Positions 1 to 9,221 are shown, counted from the stretch's first letter. The stretch: DNA of 64,000 nt from Myroides fluvii (GCF_009792295.1 NZ_CP039934.1:702501-766500), one strand, 5' to 3'. Notes: generated by a model not told the origin, from the sequence alone. Numbers and translations: made by a program.

Positions 1-91
1 GATACATTTAACATTTGATAATTATAACATTTATTCACATAAACTTGTGTATTTGACTCAAAATCATCTTTAATTATATAAAATATACAAC

Positions 92-1630
92 ATGAGCCTA
101 GCGAATTTTAAAACTGACATCATTAATGGCTATAGTCATAAAAGTGATTTTATTGCGATTGGCTGCGCAAATCTAGATCAAAAAATTGTTGCAGATGCTT
201 TTATTAATCTTCCATTAAAAACGTTAAATCGCCATGGATTAATAGCAGGAGCAACAGGAACAGGAAAGACAAAAACCATACAGGTACTATCCGAACAGCT
301 ATCTGCAAAGGGGATTCCCGTTCTTATGATGGATATTAAAGGAGACTTTAGCGGTATCGCAGAGCCAGGCGTGCTCAATGACTTTATTCAAAATCGCCAC
401 GAACAAATGAATTTGCCTTTTGCTCCTAGTGGTTTTCCCGTTGAATTACTGACGCTTTCACAGCAAAACGGGGTACGATTGCGCGCTACAATAGCTGAAT
501 TTGGTCCAATATTGCTCAGCCGAATACTTGAACTCAACGATACACAAGCTGGAATTATCGCTTTGCTCTTCAAGTTTGCAGCAGATCACAACCTAGAATT
601 AGTTGATTTACGCGATTTTAAAAAGCTTTTACAGTACTTAACCAACGAAGGAAAGGGTGAAATTGAAAATGAATACGGGCGAATTTCCCCTGCTTCCACG
701 AATGCCATCCTCAGAAAGGTAATCGAATTAGAGCAACAAGGTGCTGATTTGTTCTTTGGTCAGCCGTCTTTTGATGTATTAGATTTGATGCGGTACGATG
801 AAAAAGGAAGGGGATACATCAATATTTTGCGTTTAACCGACATTCAAGACAAGCCCAAACTGTTTTCTACATTTATGTTGAACCTGCTAACACAGATTTA
901 CAATAAGATGCCTGAACAAGGGGACAGTGGACAACCCGAATTAGTTTTATTTATAGATGAAGCGCACCTTATCTTCAATGAAGCGAGCAAAGCCTTATTA
1001 AATCAAATTGAAACAATTGTTAAGTTAATTCGCTCTAAAGGGATTGGTATTTACTTCATCACTCAAAATCCAACCGACATTCCCAATGGCGTATTGGCAC
1101 AGCTGGGATTAAAAATCCAACATGCGCTTCGAGCGTTTACTGAAAAAGACAGAAAAGCCATCAAAGCAGCTTCCGAAAACTTCCCTTCTACTGCTTATTA
1201 CACAACCAACGAGATCATTACTCAACTAGGGACTGGGGAGGCATTGGTAACAGCTTTAAACGAAAAGGGAATTCCCACTCCTTTAGTTGTTTGTACAATG
1301 CGCGCTCCGATGAGTCGTATGGATGTATTGACAGCAGGTGAAATCAAGCAGATCACAGATCAATCTAAACTCGTGCAGCGATACAATCAAACGGTAGCGG
1401 TTGAAAGCGCCTATGAAATTTTAGAAAAGCGATCAACAGCACTAAATGAACAAGCCGAGGCCACAACGACAAAAACAACGTCATCTGCTAAAAAGGAAGA
1501 CAACACCGTAGCCAAGAGTATATTAAAAGTGGTTACAAGTGCCACCTTTATAAAAGGCGCATTTAGCTTACTCAATAAGGTAATGGGAGGTTCAACTAAT
1601 TCCTCCCGATCAACCAAAAAACGAAAATAG
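92..1630 (+). CDS. YjgR/DUF853-type HerA-like ATPase
   Basis: This 512-residue P-loop ATPase matches the DUF853/YjgR family, relatives of HerA-FtsK translocases whose substrate is not established. A Walker A motif GATGTGKT lies at about residues 53-60, and a Walker B LVLFIDEAHLIF at about 285-296 is followed by a sensor-like stretch (FITQNP). The C-terminal 70 residues are Thr/Ser/Lys-rich, with a hydrophobic patch and a basic KKRK end. The length fits the family. It is convergent with kmo and separated from it by 4 bases, so the two share a terminator hairpin. The family is confident; DNA translocation or any other exact role is inference. Confidence 0.85.
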   Translation: MSLANFKTDIINGYSHKSDFIAIGCANLDQKIVADAFINLPLKTLNRHGLIAGATGTGKTKTIQVLSEQLSAKGIPVLMMDIKGDFSGIAEPGVLNDFIQNRHEQMNLPFAPSGFPVELLTLSQQNGVRLRATIAEFGPILLSRILELNDTQAGIIALLFKFAADHNLELVDLRDFKKLLQYLTNEGKGEIENEYGRISPASTNAILRKVIELEQQGADLFFGQPSFDVLDLMRYDEKGRGYINILRLTDIQDKPKLFSTFMLNLLTQIYNKMPEQGDSGQPELVLFIDEAHLIFNEASKALLNQIETIVKLIRSKGIGIYFITQNPTDIPNGVLAQLGLKIQHALRAFTEKDRKAIKAASENFPSTAYYTTNEIITQLGTGEALVTALNEKGIPTPLVVCTMRAPMSRMDVLTAGEIKQITDQSKLVQRYNQTVAVESAYEILEKRSTALNEQAEATTTKTTSSAKKEDNTVAKSILKVVTSATFIKGAFSLLNKVMGGSTNSSRSTKKRK

Positions 1631-1654
1631 AGGATTAAGATCCTCTATTTTCGT
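1621..1654. terminator. Bidirectional terminator shared by yjgR-like gene and kmo
   Basis: A perfect 15-bp inverted repeat (1621-1635 with 1640-1654) has a 4-base loop. The stem includes both stop codons of the converging genes. The A-rich and T-rich ends of the arms give a U tract in both directions. Confidence 0.8.
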
Positions 1655-2981
1655 TTATCAACTGTTTTAATTTTTCTTCAATTTCACTGCTATCCCAGCG
1701 TGTTTCGATTTCATTCATCGCCATAATCACATCCATAATTGCTGCTTGTTGGTCTCCAATGGCTAAAGCCTCTTGGTAGCTTCCTTGACTAAAGGTTACA
1801 CGATCATATAAAGGCAACCACAAATCAGGATATTTTTTAGCAAACTTACTCTCTATTTTCTTGCGCAGCAAAAACAAGGGGTTTGCCGTGAGTTCACTCA
1901 TTTCTCTAAAGTTGCGATACGACAATTCTGCAATAGCATCGGCATTCACTTTGCGAGAATGTTGATACGCATCCAACGCATCCGTCCAATTCGCATCATG
2001 TTCTAGTAAACAATCCAATAAAACATCCACATCTTCTAAGCCTGCATTGAGCCCTTGTCCATAAAATGGAACTACAGCATGAGCGGCATCTCCTATCAAG
2101 GCTACTTTATCCTTGTATACCCACGGAAAACACCTGGTGGTAACAAGTGAATTTACGGGGTTGTTTCGATATAATTTCAACAAATCCGGCATTAACTGCA
2201 ATGCATCAGGAAAATAGGTTTTAAAAAAGTGTTGAATCGCTTCATCAGATTGAATTGCTTCAAAAGAGACCTTACCTTCATAAGGCATAAAAAGAGTACA
2301 AGTAAAAGAGCCATCCATATTAGGTAGTGCAATTAGCATAAAATCTTTTCTCGGCCAAATATGAAACGAATTTTCATCTATAGGAAAAACGCCTTTTTCT
2401 TTGGCAGGAATGACAAGTTCTTTATACGCAATGGGCAAATATGCTTGTTGGTATTCGAATCTACTGCGTCTTTGCAAGCGGCTTCTCACTTTTGAATAGG
2501 CTCCATCTGCACCGAAAATTACATCGTGTTGAATCGCCTTCCATTCTTCATGCTCGTATTCACTTGTATAAAGCATACCTGTTTTGACATCAAGACTCCA
2601 AATTGGCGTATTAAAAACAAATTGCACCCCTACTTCTTCTGCCCATTCCACGAGTTTTTTATTCAAACCTCCACGTGAAACGGCCCAAATTGCTTCTCCA
2701 TGGATTCCATAGGGTTGTTTTTCTTCTTTATCAACATGGTGAATCGCGCGTTGATACATTGGAATTCCAAACTGTCGAACCTTGTCTTCTAATCCAACGC
2801 GTTTCAACATCTTCCATCCGCGTTCGGAAAGCGCTAAATTAATCGAGCGTCCTGAAAAATCAATGGTGCGAATATCATCTCCTTTTTCATAAACAAAAAC
2901 CTGATGTCCCTGTTGTTTTAATGCAATAGCCAACACAGTTCCTACCAATCCACTTCCTACAATTGCAATACTTTTCCCCAT
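1635..2981 (-). CDS. kmo: Kynurenine 3-monooxygenase
   Basis: This FAD-dependent monooxygenase hydroxylates L-kynurenine to 3-hydroxykynurenine with NADPH and O2. An N-terminal Rossmann motif IAIVGSGLVG starts a few residues in, and the second FAD motif GDAAHAVVPFYGQG lies around residue 300. I chose the ATG at 2981 (448 aa) because the longer frame begins with a TTG four codons upstream, and MGKSIAIVG puts the FAD motif at the usual distance. Together with kynU at 4420-5700 it would convert kynurenine towards 3-hydroxyanthranilate, the route to quinolinate and NAD in many Flavobacteria. The tryptophan dioxygenase and 3-HAA dioxygenase are not in the window. The call is confident. Confidence 0.93.
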   Translation of the reverse strand: MGKSIAIVGSGLVGTVLAIALKQQGHQVFVYEKGDDIRTIDFSGRSINLALSERGWKMLKRVGLEDKVRQFGIPMYQRAIHHVDKEEKQPYGIHGEAIWAVSRGGLNKKLVEWAEEVGVQFVFNTPIWSLDVKTGMLYTSEYEHEEWKAIQHDVIFGADGAYSKVRSRLQRRSRFEYQQAYLPIAYKELVIPAKEKGVFPIDENSFHIWPRKDFMLIALPNMDGSFTCTLFMPYEGKVSFEAIQSDEAIQHFFKTYFPDALQLMPDLLKLYRNNPVNSLVTTRCFPWVYKDKVALIGDAAHAVVPFYGQGLNAGLEDVDVLLDCLLEHDANWTDALDAYQHSRKVNADAIAELSYRNFREMSELTANPLFLLRKKIESKFAKKYPDLWLPLYDRVTFSQGSYQEALAIGDQQAAIMDVIMAMNEIETRWDSSEIEEKLKQLINENRGS

Positions 2982-3089
2982 ATTCCTTTTCAATATTTGA
3001 ATCTTTAAAATAATTACCTAATTAATATTTGAATAGTGTTTTTAGCTCTACGTATTATCGACTACTTTTAATCCACACTCTTAACAGCA

Positions 3090-3251
3090 ATGAAACATTT
3101 AATTTGGATTATCGTGATTTTACTGACTGGTTGTTGGTACATCTGTCAGTTTATCTTTTATTTTGATGGTTTATTTGTCTATAGTATGTTGACATTAGCC
3201 ATCATTTTAACCTTAGTCAATTTCTTTCTCAAGGAAAATCAAAAAAAATAA
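3090..3251 (+). CDS. Small membrane protein, 53 aa
   Basis: This short ORF starts with ATG and encodes two hydrophobic segments (about residues 3-25 and 28-47) followed by a charged KENQKK tail, so it is probably an inner-membrane protein with two helices. It lies divergently from kmo and runs directly into a strong terminator whose left arm overlaps its stop codon, which argues that it is transcribed. I do not recognise the family. It might be a spurious ORF in an AT-rich gap, but the membrane-protein composition and the terminator favour a real gene. Confidence 0.5.
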   Translation: MKHLIWIIVILLTGCWYICQFIFYFDGLFVYSMLTLAIILTLVNFFLKENQKK

Positions 3252-3277
3252 TCCCTTTTAAAAGGGATTATTTTTTT
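3246..3277. terminator. Bidirectional terminator
   Basis: A near-perfect palindrome centred at 3259/3260 (AATCCCTTTT with AAAAGGGATT) is flanked by an A run on the left and a T run on the right. It separates the small membrane ORF from the converging arginase-family gene, so it can serve both. Confidence 0.75.
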
Positions 3278-4358
3278 ATTTCTCAAATGTTAATTCCTTT
3301 CCTACTGCTAATCCTTGTGATTTTGCGAATGCTCCACACATATGAAATAAGAGTCTCGCTCCTACGTTTCCATCCCAATCATCTTCTCCTGGTGCAACTT
3401 CTACCAAATCCATTCCAATAATTTCCTTATTGGTTTCTGAAAGTCTAGTGATTAAATAAGTTGCTTGCTCAAAAGTCAATCCTCCTGGCACGGGTGTGCC
3501 TGTATTTGGACAATACCAAGGCAATAAAGCATCAATATCAAAACTGATGACCACTTTTTGCGGCAAAGAAGCGATAATTTGATCACATTTCACTTGCCAG
3601 CTCATGCCTTCAAATTCGTCTTTTTTCAAATCTACATCGGTGTGTACCAATACTCGACCTGAAGTTTTTACCACGTCTACTTCTTGTTCACAGAAATCGC
3701 GAATTCCCACTTGAACAATTTTTTGCACTTGAGGCAATTTCAACGTATTAAACATAATAGAAGCGTGAGAATACGTAAATCCTTCATATGCATCTCTTAG
3801 ATCCATGTGTGCATCAAAGTGCAAAATACCAAAAGAATCATGGTGTTTCGCTACTGCATTATAGTATCCAAAAGGGGTACTGTGATCTCCTCCTAATAAA
3901 ACTACGCGTTTTCCTTTGCTCATCCAATCCGCAACCTTGGCTTCCACTTCTTTGTGTAAAGTTTCACACACTTGGTTGATGGTATTCAAGCTCTCTTGTA
4001 AAGCAGGATGATCTGCTAGATCTTCTCCATTTTCTAGGGCCTCAATAATCGGTTGAGCCAACGTTTTATACGTGGCACTTTGTTCTTGCCAATGCGCAGG
4101 TGCTTCATCAAAATAGATTCCCAACTTCCACAATTCAGGGTAATTTTGATGTAACAAATCTACTTGGTATGAAGCTTCTAAAATTGCTTCTGGTCCTTCT
4201 GATGCTCCTGCGCCATAACTTACGGTTACTTCCCAAGGAACGGGAACTACAATAATTTCACTTTCTTCTGCTGTAAAAGGCAAACCATAGATTGTTGCAT
4301 CAGCTAACCCTGGTTGAGACGGATCAAAAGTCTCTATTTTTTGTTGCTTTGTTGACAT
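3276..4358 (-). CDS. Arginase/agmatinase/formimidoylglutamase-family ureohydrolase
   Basis: This 360-residue Mn-dependent hydrolase of the ureohydrolase fold carries the three metal-binding blocks: GGDHSTPF near residue 155, HFDAHMD near 180-185, and SFDIDALLPWYCPNTG near 272-287, followed by GTPVPGG. Both metal aspartates of the last block (D-x-D) are present, although the usual Asp-Pro after them is Leu-Pro here. Substrate cannot be read from the sequence: arginine, agmatine, guanidino acids or formimidoylglutamate are all possible, and Bacteroidota members of this length are usually annotated as agmatinase or formimidoylglutamase. It lies between kynU and kmo on the same strand. A TAAATTTG -10-like box sits about 25-32 bases upstream of the start. 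Confidence 0.85.
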   Translation of the reverse strand: MSTKQQKIETFDPSQPGLADATIYGLPFTAEESEIIVVPVPWEVTVSYGAGASEGPEAILEASYQVDLLHQNYPELWKLGIYFDEAPAHWQEQSATYKTLAQPIIEALENGEDLADHPALQESLNTINQVCETLHKEVEAKVADWMSKGKRVVLLGGDHSTPFGYYNAVAKHHDSFGILHFDAHMDLRDAYEGFTYSHASIMFNTLKLPQVQKIVQVGIRDFCEQEVDVVKTSGRVLVHTDVDLKKDEFEGMSWQVKCDQIIASLPQKVVISFDIDALLPWYCPNTGTPVPGGLTFEQATYLITRLSETNKEIIGMDLVEVAPGEDDWDGNVGARLLFHMCGAFAKSQGLAVGKELTFEK

Positions 4359-4419
4359 ATATTAAGCTGTTATTTTTCGCTGCAAATTTAGGAATTAAAT
4401 CACTGTTGTACTATCAAAA

Positions 4420-5700
4420 TTATTTTTGGCTTAGAATCCCTTCTTTTAAGATTTGCCCAAATTGGTACATATCTTCAAAGCTAGTATACAAAGGCACTGG
4501 CGCTAAACGGATCACGTTTGGCTCTCTCCAATCGACAATAACACCCGCTTCCATTAAGTAAGTAAACAGGGCACGTCCTTCTCCATGCAATAAAATAGAC
4601 AATTGACTTGCACGTTCCTCTTGCGCCATTGGAGTAATAATCTCAAAACTACCTCCTACTTCAGCACCAATAGCATTGATAATAAATGCTAAATAAGCGG
4701 TGATTACATTTCTTTTCTCGATTAATTTATCCATTCCCACTTCGGCAAATAGCTCTACTGAAGCTAAATAGGGTGCCAAAGACAAGATCGGTAAGTTACT
4801 GATTTGCCATCCGTGCGCATTTTCAATTGGATCGTAATTCGGCTCCATCAAAAAGCGTCTTTCTTTGTTGTGTCCCCACCATCCTCCAAGGCGAACTAGA
4901 TCCTTATTTGCGTGATGTTTCTCGTGAATAAAACACCCAGAAGCATTTCCAGGCCCTGAATTCATGTATTTATAACTACACCAAGCCGCAAAATCTGCAT
5001 CCCAGTTATGTAATTCTAAATTGATATTTCCGGCAGCATGGGCTAAATCCCATCCTACATAAGCCCCTTGTTCATGTGCTTTTGCTGTGATGGTTTTCAT
5101 ATCCAATACTTGTCCCGTATAATAATTCAAACCTCCCATTAACACTAAAGCTAACTCATCTCCTACTTCTTCAATCTTCGCTAAAATGTCTTCCAATCTA
5201 AAGTTGTGTTCACCGGGTCTGCGCTTTACCTCAACAATGATATCTTTTGGATCTAATCCGTGCCACTTTACTTGTGTTTGAATTAAATATTGATCACTAG
5301 GAAAGGCTTTTTCTTCACATAAAATCTTCACGCGTTTTCCTGAAGGCTTGTAAAAGGTAGCCATTAATAGGTGCAAGTTTACTGTTAGGGTATTCATCAC
5401 CGTAACCTCAGAAGCCTTTGCTCCCACAATTTTACTCAAGGGCTCGCTAAATCTTTCGTGGTAATCCCACCACGGTTTATCTGCATAAAAATGTCCTTCT
5501 ACTGCTAACTCCGCCCAATCTGTCATCACTTCATTTACGTATTCTACCGCTCTTTTAGGTTGAAGTCCTAGCGAATTACCCGTAAAATAAATCACTTGCT
5601 TTCCATTTACTTTAGGAAAGTTAAATTCACTTCTATAGCTTGACAAGGTATCTTTCGCATCAAGACTTTGAGCAAAAGCTAACGTATTCTCAAATTTCAT
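4420..5700 (-). CDS. kynU: Kynureninase
   Basis: This 426-residue PLP enzyme cleaves (3-hydroxy)kynurenine to (3-hydroxy)anthranilate and alanine. The fold-type I signature is clear: the PLP lysine sits in CSYKYMNSGPG at about residue 241, GWDLAHAAGN lies before it, and the N-terminal YFTGNSLGLQP motif is typical of kynureninases. The C-terminal NVIRLAPVPLYTSFEDM block is also family-typical. The gene starts with ATG about 65 bases after the terminator that closes queA, so it likely has its own promoter. It forms a pathway pair with kmo, with an arginase-family gene between them. The call is confident. Confidence 0.95.
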   Translation of the reverse strand: MKFENTLAFAQSLDAKDTLSSYRSEFNFPKVNGKQVIYFTGNSLGLQPKRAVEYVNEVMTDWAELAVEGHFYADKPWWDYHERFSEPLSKIVGAKASEVTVMNTLTVNLHLLMATFYKPSGKRVKILCEEKAFPSDQYLIQTQVKWHGLDPKDIIVEVKRRPGEHNFRLEDILAKIEEVGDELALVLMGGLNYYTGQVLDMKTITAKAHEQGAYVGWDLAHAAGNINLELHNWDADFAAWCSYKYMNSGPGNASGCFIHEKHHANKDLVRLGGWWGHNKERRFLMEPNYDPIENAHGWQISNLPILSLAPYLASVELFAEVGMDKLIEKRNVITAYLAFIINAIGAEVGGSFEIITPMAQEERASQLSILLHGEGRALFTYLMEAGVIVDWREPNVIRLAPVPLYTSFEDMYQFGQILKEGILSQK

Positions 5701-5765
5701 GTTTTATAATTTTGGTTTTTGTAAAAGTAGAATTTTTATCAATATTTTTACTGTTTTCTACATAT

Positions 5766-5803
5766 AAAAAATCCCTTGCTGGGATAGGCAAGGGATTTTT
5801 TAT
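5766..5803 (-). terminator. Rho-independent terminator of queA
   Basis: The inverted repeat AAATCCCTTGC with GCAAGGGATTT closes a short loop and ends in a T run on the minus strand. It lies between the queA stop and the kynU start, and so separates the two minus-strand units. Confidence 0.75.
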
Positions 5804-5826
5804 TGATATCTTATTTCTAGTTGATC

Positions 5827-6876
5827 TTACAAAATCAACATTGCATCTCCGTAAGAATAGAATTTATATCCTTCTTCCACTGCTTCTTTGTAGGCTTTCA
5901 TCATTAAATCATGTCCACAGAAAGCAGAAATCATCATTAATAAAGTAGATTTCGGCATGTGGAAATTGGTAATCATACAATCCGCGATACTAAAATCATA
6001 AGGAGGGAAGATGAATTTATTGGTCCATCCACTATATGGATTTAGCGTTTGACTAGAAGAAACCGAACTTTCTAATGCTCTCATACAAGTTGTACCCACA
6101 GCACATACTCTGTGTTTCAGGTCTTTTGCTTCATTGACAACATCACAAGCTTCTTGAGACACAACGAATTCTTCAGAGTCCATTTTGTGTTTTGACAAAT
6201 CTTCTACTTCTACTGGATTGAATGTTCCTAATCCAATGTGAAGTGTAATTTCAGCAAATTTAATTCCGTTAATTTCTAAACGCTTCATCAAGTGTTTAGA
6301 AAAGTGCAAACCAGCAGTTGGTGCAGCTACAGCTCCTTCTTCTTTAGCATAAATCGTTTGATAACGCTCTGCATCTTCTGGAACTACTTCTCTGTTGATG
6401 TATTTTGGAATCGGTGTTTCGCCTAACTCTTGTAATTTAGTTCTGAATTCTTCATAAGAACCGTCGTACAAAAAGCGCAACGTTCTACCTCTAGATGTAG
6501 TATTGTCAATTACCTCAGCAACTAATGAATCGTCTTCTCCAAAGTATAATTTATTTCCAATTCGAATCTTACGCGCTGGATCTACTAATACATCCCACAA
6601 ACGTTGTTCTTCGTTCAATTCGCGCAATAAGAAAACTTCGATTCTAGCACCTGTTTTTTCTTTATTCCCATAAAGACGTGCAGGAAATACTTTCGTATTG
6701 TTTAACACCATGACATCCCCTTCTCCAAAATAATCTACAACATCTTTGAATAATTTATGCTCGATAGAACCCGTTTTACGGTCAATAACCATTAGACGAG
6801 CCTCATCTCTATTCTCAGCTGGAAACTCTGCCAATAATGTTTCAGGCAAATCAAAATTAAAGTTTGATAACTTCAT
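5827..6876 (-). CDS. queA: S-adenosylmethionine:tRNA ribosyltransferase-isomerase
   Basis: QueA transfers and isomerises the ribosyl group of SAM onto 7-aminomethyl-7-deazaguanine in tRNA, giving epoxyqueuosine. The protein (349 aa from the ATG at 6876; a TTG three codons upstream is less likely) opens with the typical [19 protein letters not shown], and carries [10 protein letters not shown] near residue 195 and the [16 protein letters not shown] block near the C terminus. Length matches the family. A well-spaced Bacteroidota promoter lies 55-86 bases upstream and a terminator follows. No other queuosine gene is in the window. Confidence 0.95.
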   Translation of the reverse strand: MKLSNFNFDLPETLLAEFPAENRDEARLMVIDRKTGSIEHKLFKDVVDYFGEGDVMVLNNTKVFPARLYGNKEKTGARIEVFLLRELNEEQRLWDVLVDPARKIRIGNKLYFGEDDSLVAEVIDNTTSRGRTLRFLYDGSYEEFRTKLQELGETPIPKYINREVVPEDAERYQTIYAKEEGAVAAPTAGLHFSKHLMKRLEINGIKFAEITLHIGLGTFNPVEVEDLSKHKMDSEEFVVSQEACDVVNEAKDLKHRVCAVGTTCMRALESSVSSSQTLNPYSGWTNKFIFPPYDFSIADCMITNFHMPKSTLLMMISAFCGHDLMMKAYKEAVEEGYKFYSYGDAMLIL

Positions 6877-6930
6877 TGAAAACAATTTTAATTAGTTCAA
6901 TAAAAAGAAGTCAATTCTTTTTAAGTTTTA

Positions 6931-6962
6931 CAAATATACAACCTTGAGATAGGCGTTGTCAA
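6931..6962 (-). promoter_or_regulatory. Bacteroidota-type promoter of queA
   Basis: On the minus strand a TTG (6962-6960) is followed after 21 bases by TATATTTG (6938-6931), matching the Bacteroidota -33/-7 consensus TTG-N19-21-TAnnTTTG. It predicts a 5' leader of roughly 45-50 bases before the queA ATG. Confidence 0.6.
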
Positions 6963-6972
6963 GTTTTTAGCA

Positions 6973-8220
6973 CTATTTTTTTATATCTAACTTAATTTCA
7001 ACAGCTTGAACACCTGTTTTTTTCAAGTCCTCCCAAAAAGAAGGATAGGACTTATTCACAACTTCAGCCTCATTCACAAGGAGGTCCATTTGCACGACAA
7101 GTGGTGCAAACGCCATGGCCATGCGGTGATCTTGATACGTATCGATCACGGGGATTGCAGTCATTTGAATTCGATCTGAAGACAAATGCAAACTCGTTGC
7201 GGTAACATGGAGATGCCCTCCTAATTTAGCCAATTCATTTTGCATCGCGACTAAACGGTCTGTTTCCTTAATCTTCAGTGTATGCAATCCTGTTATATGA
7301 CAAGCTATCCCCAATCCAAAACAAGTAACCACTACCGTTTGTGCTATATCAGGTGTAGCTGTAAAATCCGCTTCAAAAAGTCCATCTACCTCTTTTACTT
7401 TAGTTAATTGCAAATAATCTTCTGCTTCAAACACGGTTTCCACTCCTAATCTGGCATAAATAGCAACCAATTGTGAATCTCCTTGTAAGCTAACTTGCTT
7501 GTATTTTCCAAGGCGCAGGGTGGTACCAAGAGGAGACAAAGCGACAAGTGAATAATAATAAGAGGCGGAGGACCAATCCGCTTCAACAGTAAAATGAGTT
7601 TGTTTTATTTTAACAGGAGGTCGAACGGTAATTGTTTGCCCTTCAAAAGACGTTGCTGCTCCTAATGCTCGAAGTAGAGACAATGTCATTTCGATATAGG
7701 GTCTCGACGTAATTTCTCCTAGCAAATCAAGCGTTACTCCATTTTTCAACTGTGCCCCAACTAACAGCAAAGCAGAAATATACTGGCTGCTGATCCCCGC
7801 AGGGATTGAAATACTTCCTCCAACAGCTTGTATTCCTTTGATTTTCAAAGGAGGAAACCCTTCTTTCTCTATATACGCAATCTCTGCGCCTAAGTCGCGC
7901 AACGCATCAACTAAAATTGCAATAGGACGGTTGTGCATGCGTTCACTACCCTCCAAAACTATGGTTTGATCCTGACACAACGCAAAATAAGCAGTCAAAA
8001 AACGCATCGCCGTTCCGGCATGATGAACGTTTACTGTTCCTTGAGTTGTTAGTAAACCTTTTTGCATGGCCACCACATCATCGGAATCTGCTAAATTTTC
8101 AATCGCTAATTGCGGAATTATTTTTTGCAACAACAACAAGCGATTACTTTCGGATTTACTTCCTGAAATAACAACCGTTTGTCCGGATTCTAAGGGTGAT
8201 TTTTGTAAGTGAACCTGCAT
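6973..8220 (-). CDS. aroA: 3-phosphoshikimate 1-carboxyvinyltransferase (EPSP synthase)
   Basis: The enzyme condenses shikimate-3-phosphate with PEP, the sixth step of the shikimate pathway. At 415 aa it is near family length. The N-terminal SGSKSESNRLLLL block contains the substrate-binding Lys-Ser, HHAGTAMRFLTAYF corresponds to the LGNAGTAMR motif in divergent form, and IKETDRLVAM and DHRMAMAFAPL close the second domain. It is the first gene of the minus-strand side that follows the MazG-like gene by 10 bases, so it is probably the distal gene of the run starting at 11212. Together with the DAHP synthase fusion at 13853 it gives two shikimate genes in the window, in separate units. Confidence 0.95.
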   Translation of the reverse strand: MQVHLQKSPLESGQTVVISGSKSESNRLLLLQKIIPQLAIENLADSDDVVAMQKGLLTTQGTVNVHHAGTAMRFLTAYFALCQDQTIVLEGSERMHNRPIAILVDALRDLGAEIAYIEKEGFPPLKIKGIQAVGGSISIPAGISSQYISALLLVGAQLKNGVTLDLLGEITSRPYIEMTLSLLRALGAATSFEGQTITVRPPVKIKQTHFTVEADWSSASYYYSLVALSPLGTTLRLGKYKQVSLQGDSQLVAIYARLGVETVFEAEDYLQLTKVKEVDGLFEADFTATPDIAQTVVVTCFGLGIACHITGLHTLKIKETDRLVAMQNELAKLGGHLHVTATSLHLSSDRIQMTAIPVIDTYQDHRMAMAFAPLVVQMDLLVNEAEVVNKSYPSFWEDLKKTGVQAVEIKLDIKK

Positions 8221-8230
8221 GATTTAATTG

Positions 8231-8557
8231 TTATTTCAATTTCTCGTTGTTGTGATGGCGATCGTGATCTCTTTTGGTTTTGACATCCATTTTCTTGTCA
8301 AATGCCTCTTGTAGATTAACCCCGGTTTGGTTAGCTAAACACAAAACAACAAAAACTACATCGGCTAATTCTTCACCTAAGTCTTTGTTTTTATCACTTT
8401 CTTTTTCCGATTGCTCTCCATAACGACGAGCGATAATTCGAGCAACTTCTCCAACCTCTTCGGTCAATTGAGCCATATTGGTTAGCTCGTTAAAATAGCG
8501 TACACCGTGTTCTTTAATCCAAGTATCTACAGCTAATTGTGCGTCTTTAATATTCAT
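8231..8557 (-). CDS. MazG-like nucleotide pyrophosphohydrolase
   Basis: This 108-residue all-alpha NTP pyrophosphohydrolase has the MazG fold hallmarks: EEVGEVARI at about residues 33-41 and EELADVVFVV at about 62-71, the Glu/Asp residues that bind Mg. Single-domain proteins of this size hydrolyse NTPs or dNTPs, often damaged ones, to NMP and PPi; the actual substrate is not visible. The C-terminal tail is rich in His, Asp and Lys. It is tightly packed between aroA (10 bases) and a small membrane gene (11 bases), suggesting co-transcription. Confidence 0.85.
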   Translation of the reverse strand: MNIKDAQLAVDTWIKEHGVRYFNELTNMAQLTEEVGEVARIIARRYGEQSEKESDKNKDLGEELADVVFVVLCLANQTGVNLQEAFDKKMDVKTKRDHDRHHNNEKLK

Positions 8558-8568
8558 TTGATTCTACT

Positions 8569-8769
8569 TTACTTTTTTTTAAACAATCTGTTTTTTACCC
8601 ATTTTTCATAAACAACCATCAACACGATGAAAATCACGTAGCGAATCGCTACATTCTGCATACACAGTGGATCTCCCTTTAAGGCACATACAAAATCCGT
8701 GGCAATAAACCACGAAAACAAAATATAGATAACCGTAAATAGGCTAAATTTAATCAAGGTAGTTTTCAT
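8569..8769 (-). CDS. Small membrane protein, 66 aa, function unknown
   Basis: This short protein has two predicted transmembrane helices (about residues 5-24 and 42-58), two Cys in the loop between them (FVCALKGDPLCMQN) and a basic C terminus (KNRLFKKK), so both ends are probably cytoplasmic. Its ATG overlaps the dtd stop by one base (TAATG), which is good evidence that it is a translated member of the operon. I do not recognise the family. Confidence 0.7.
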   Translation of the reverse strand: MKTTLIKFSLFTVIYILFSWFIATDFVCALKGDPLCMQNVAIRYVIFIVLMVVYEKWVKNRLFKKK

Positions 8770-9221
8770 TATTCTTTATTTTGAGAGTCTATACAAATGG
8801 TTACAGGTCCATCATTGAGTAAAGCTACCTTCATAGCTGCACCAAATTTTCCCGTTTGTACCTTTTTATTTAAATCACGCTCAACTTGAGCTATAAAAGC
8901 TTCATACATCGGAATAGCAAAATCGGGTTTTGCCGCTCTTATGTACGAAGGGCGATTGCCTTTTTTTGTGGAAGCATGTAAGGTAAACTGGCTCACCACT
9001 AATACGTCGCCTTCAACATCGAGAACCGATTTATTCATGACACCTTGTTCATCCTCAAAGATGCGCAAATTCACCAGCTTACCCGAAAGCCATTCGATAT
9101 CTTGTTGCGTGTCTACCTCTTCTATTCCGACTAATACCAATAGTCCCATGTCAATACGACCTATTGTTGTTCCTTCTACTGTAACAGAGGCTTCTGTTAC
9201 TCGTTGTATGACTATTCTCAA
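8769..9221 (-). CDS. dtd: D-aminoacyl-tRNA deacylase
   Basis: Dtd removes D-amino acids (and glycine from tRNA-Ala) mischarged on tRNA. The 150-residue protein has both cross-subunit catalytic motifs, SQFTLHA near residue 77 and the Gly-Pro motif NDGPVTICID near the C terminus. The N terminus MRIVIQRVTEASV matches the family from its first residue, yet the codon there is TTG and no ATG is available upstream, so a TTG start is required. The start overlaps the stop of the DUF3857 gene as TTGA, a translational-coupling arrangement. Confidence 0.95.
   Translation of the reverse strand: MRIVIQRVTEASVTVEGTTIGRIDMGLLVLVGIEEVDTQQDIEWLSGKLVNLRIFEDEQGVMNKSVLDVEGDVLVVSQFTLHASTKKGNRPSYIRAAKPDFAIPMYEAFIAQVERDLNKKVQTGKFGAAMKVALLNDGPVTICIDSQNKE

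Noticed and set aside
5640..5948. 102-codon plus-strand ORF across the kynU-queA gap
   Set aside because: It runs through the queA terminator and is antisense to the ends of both genes.
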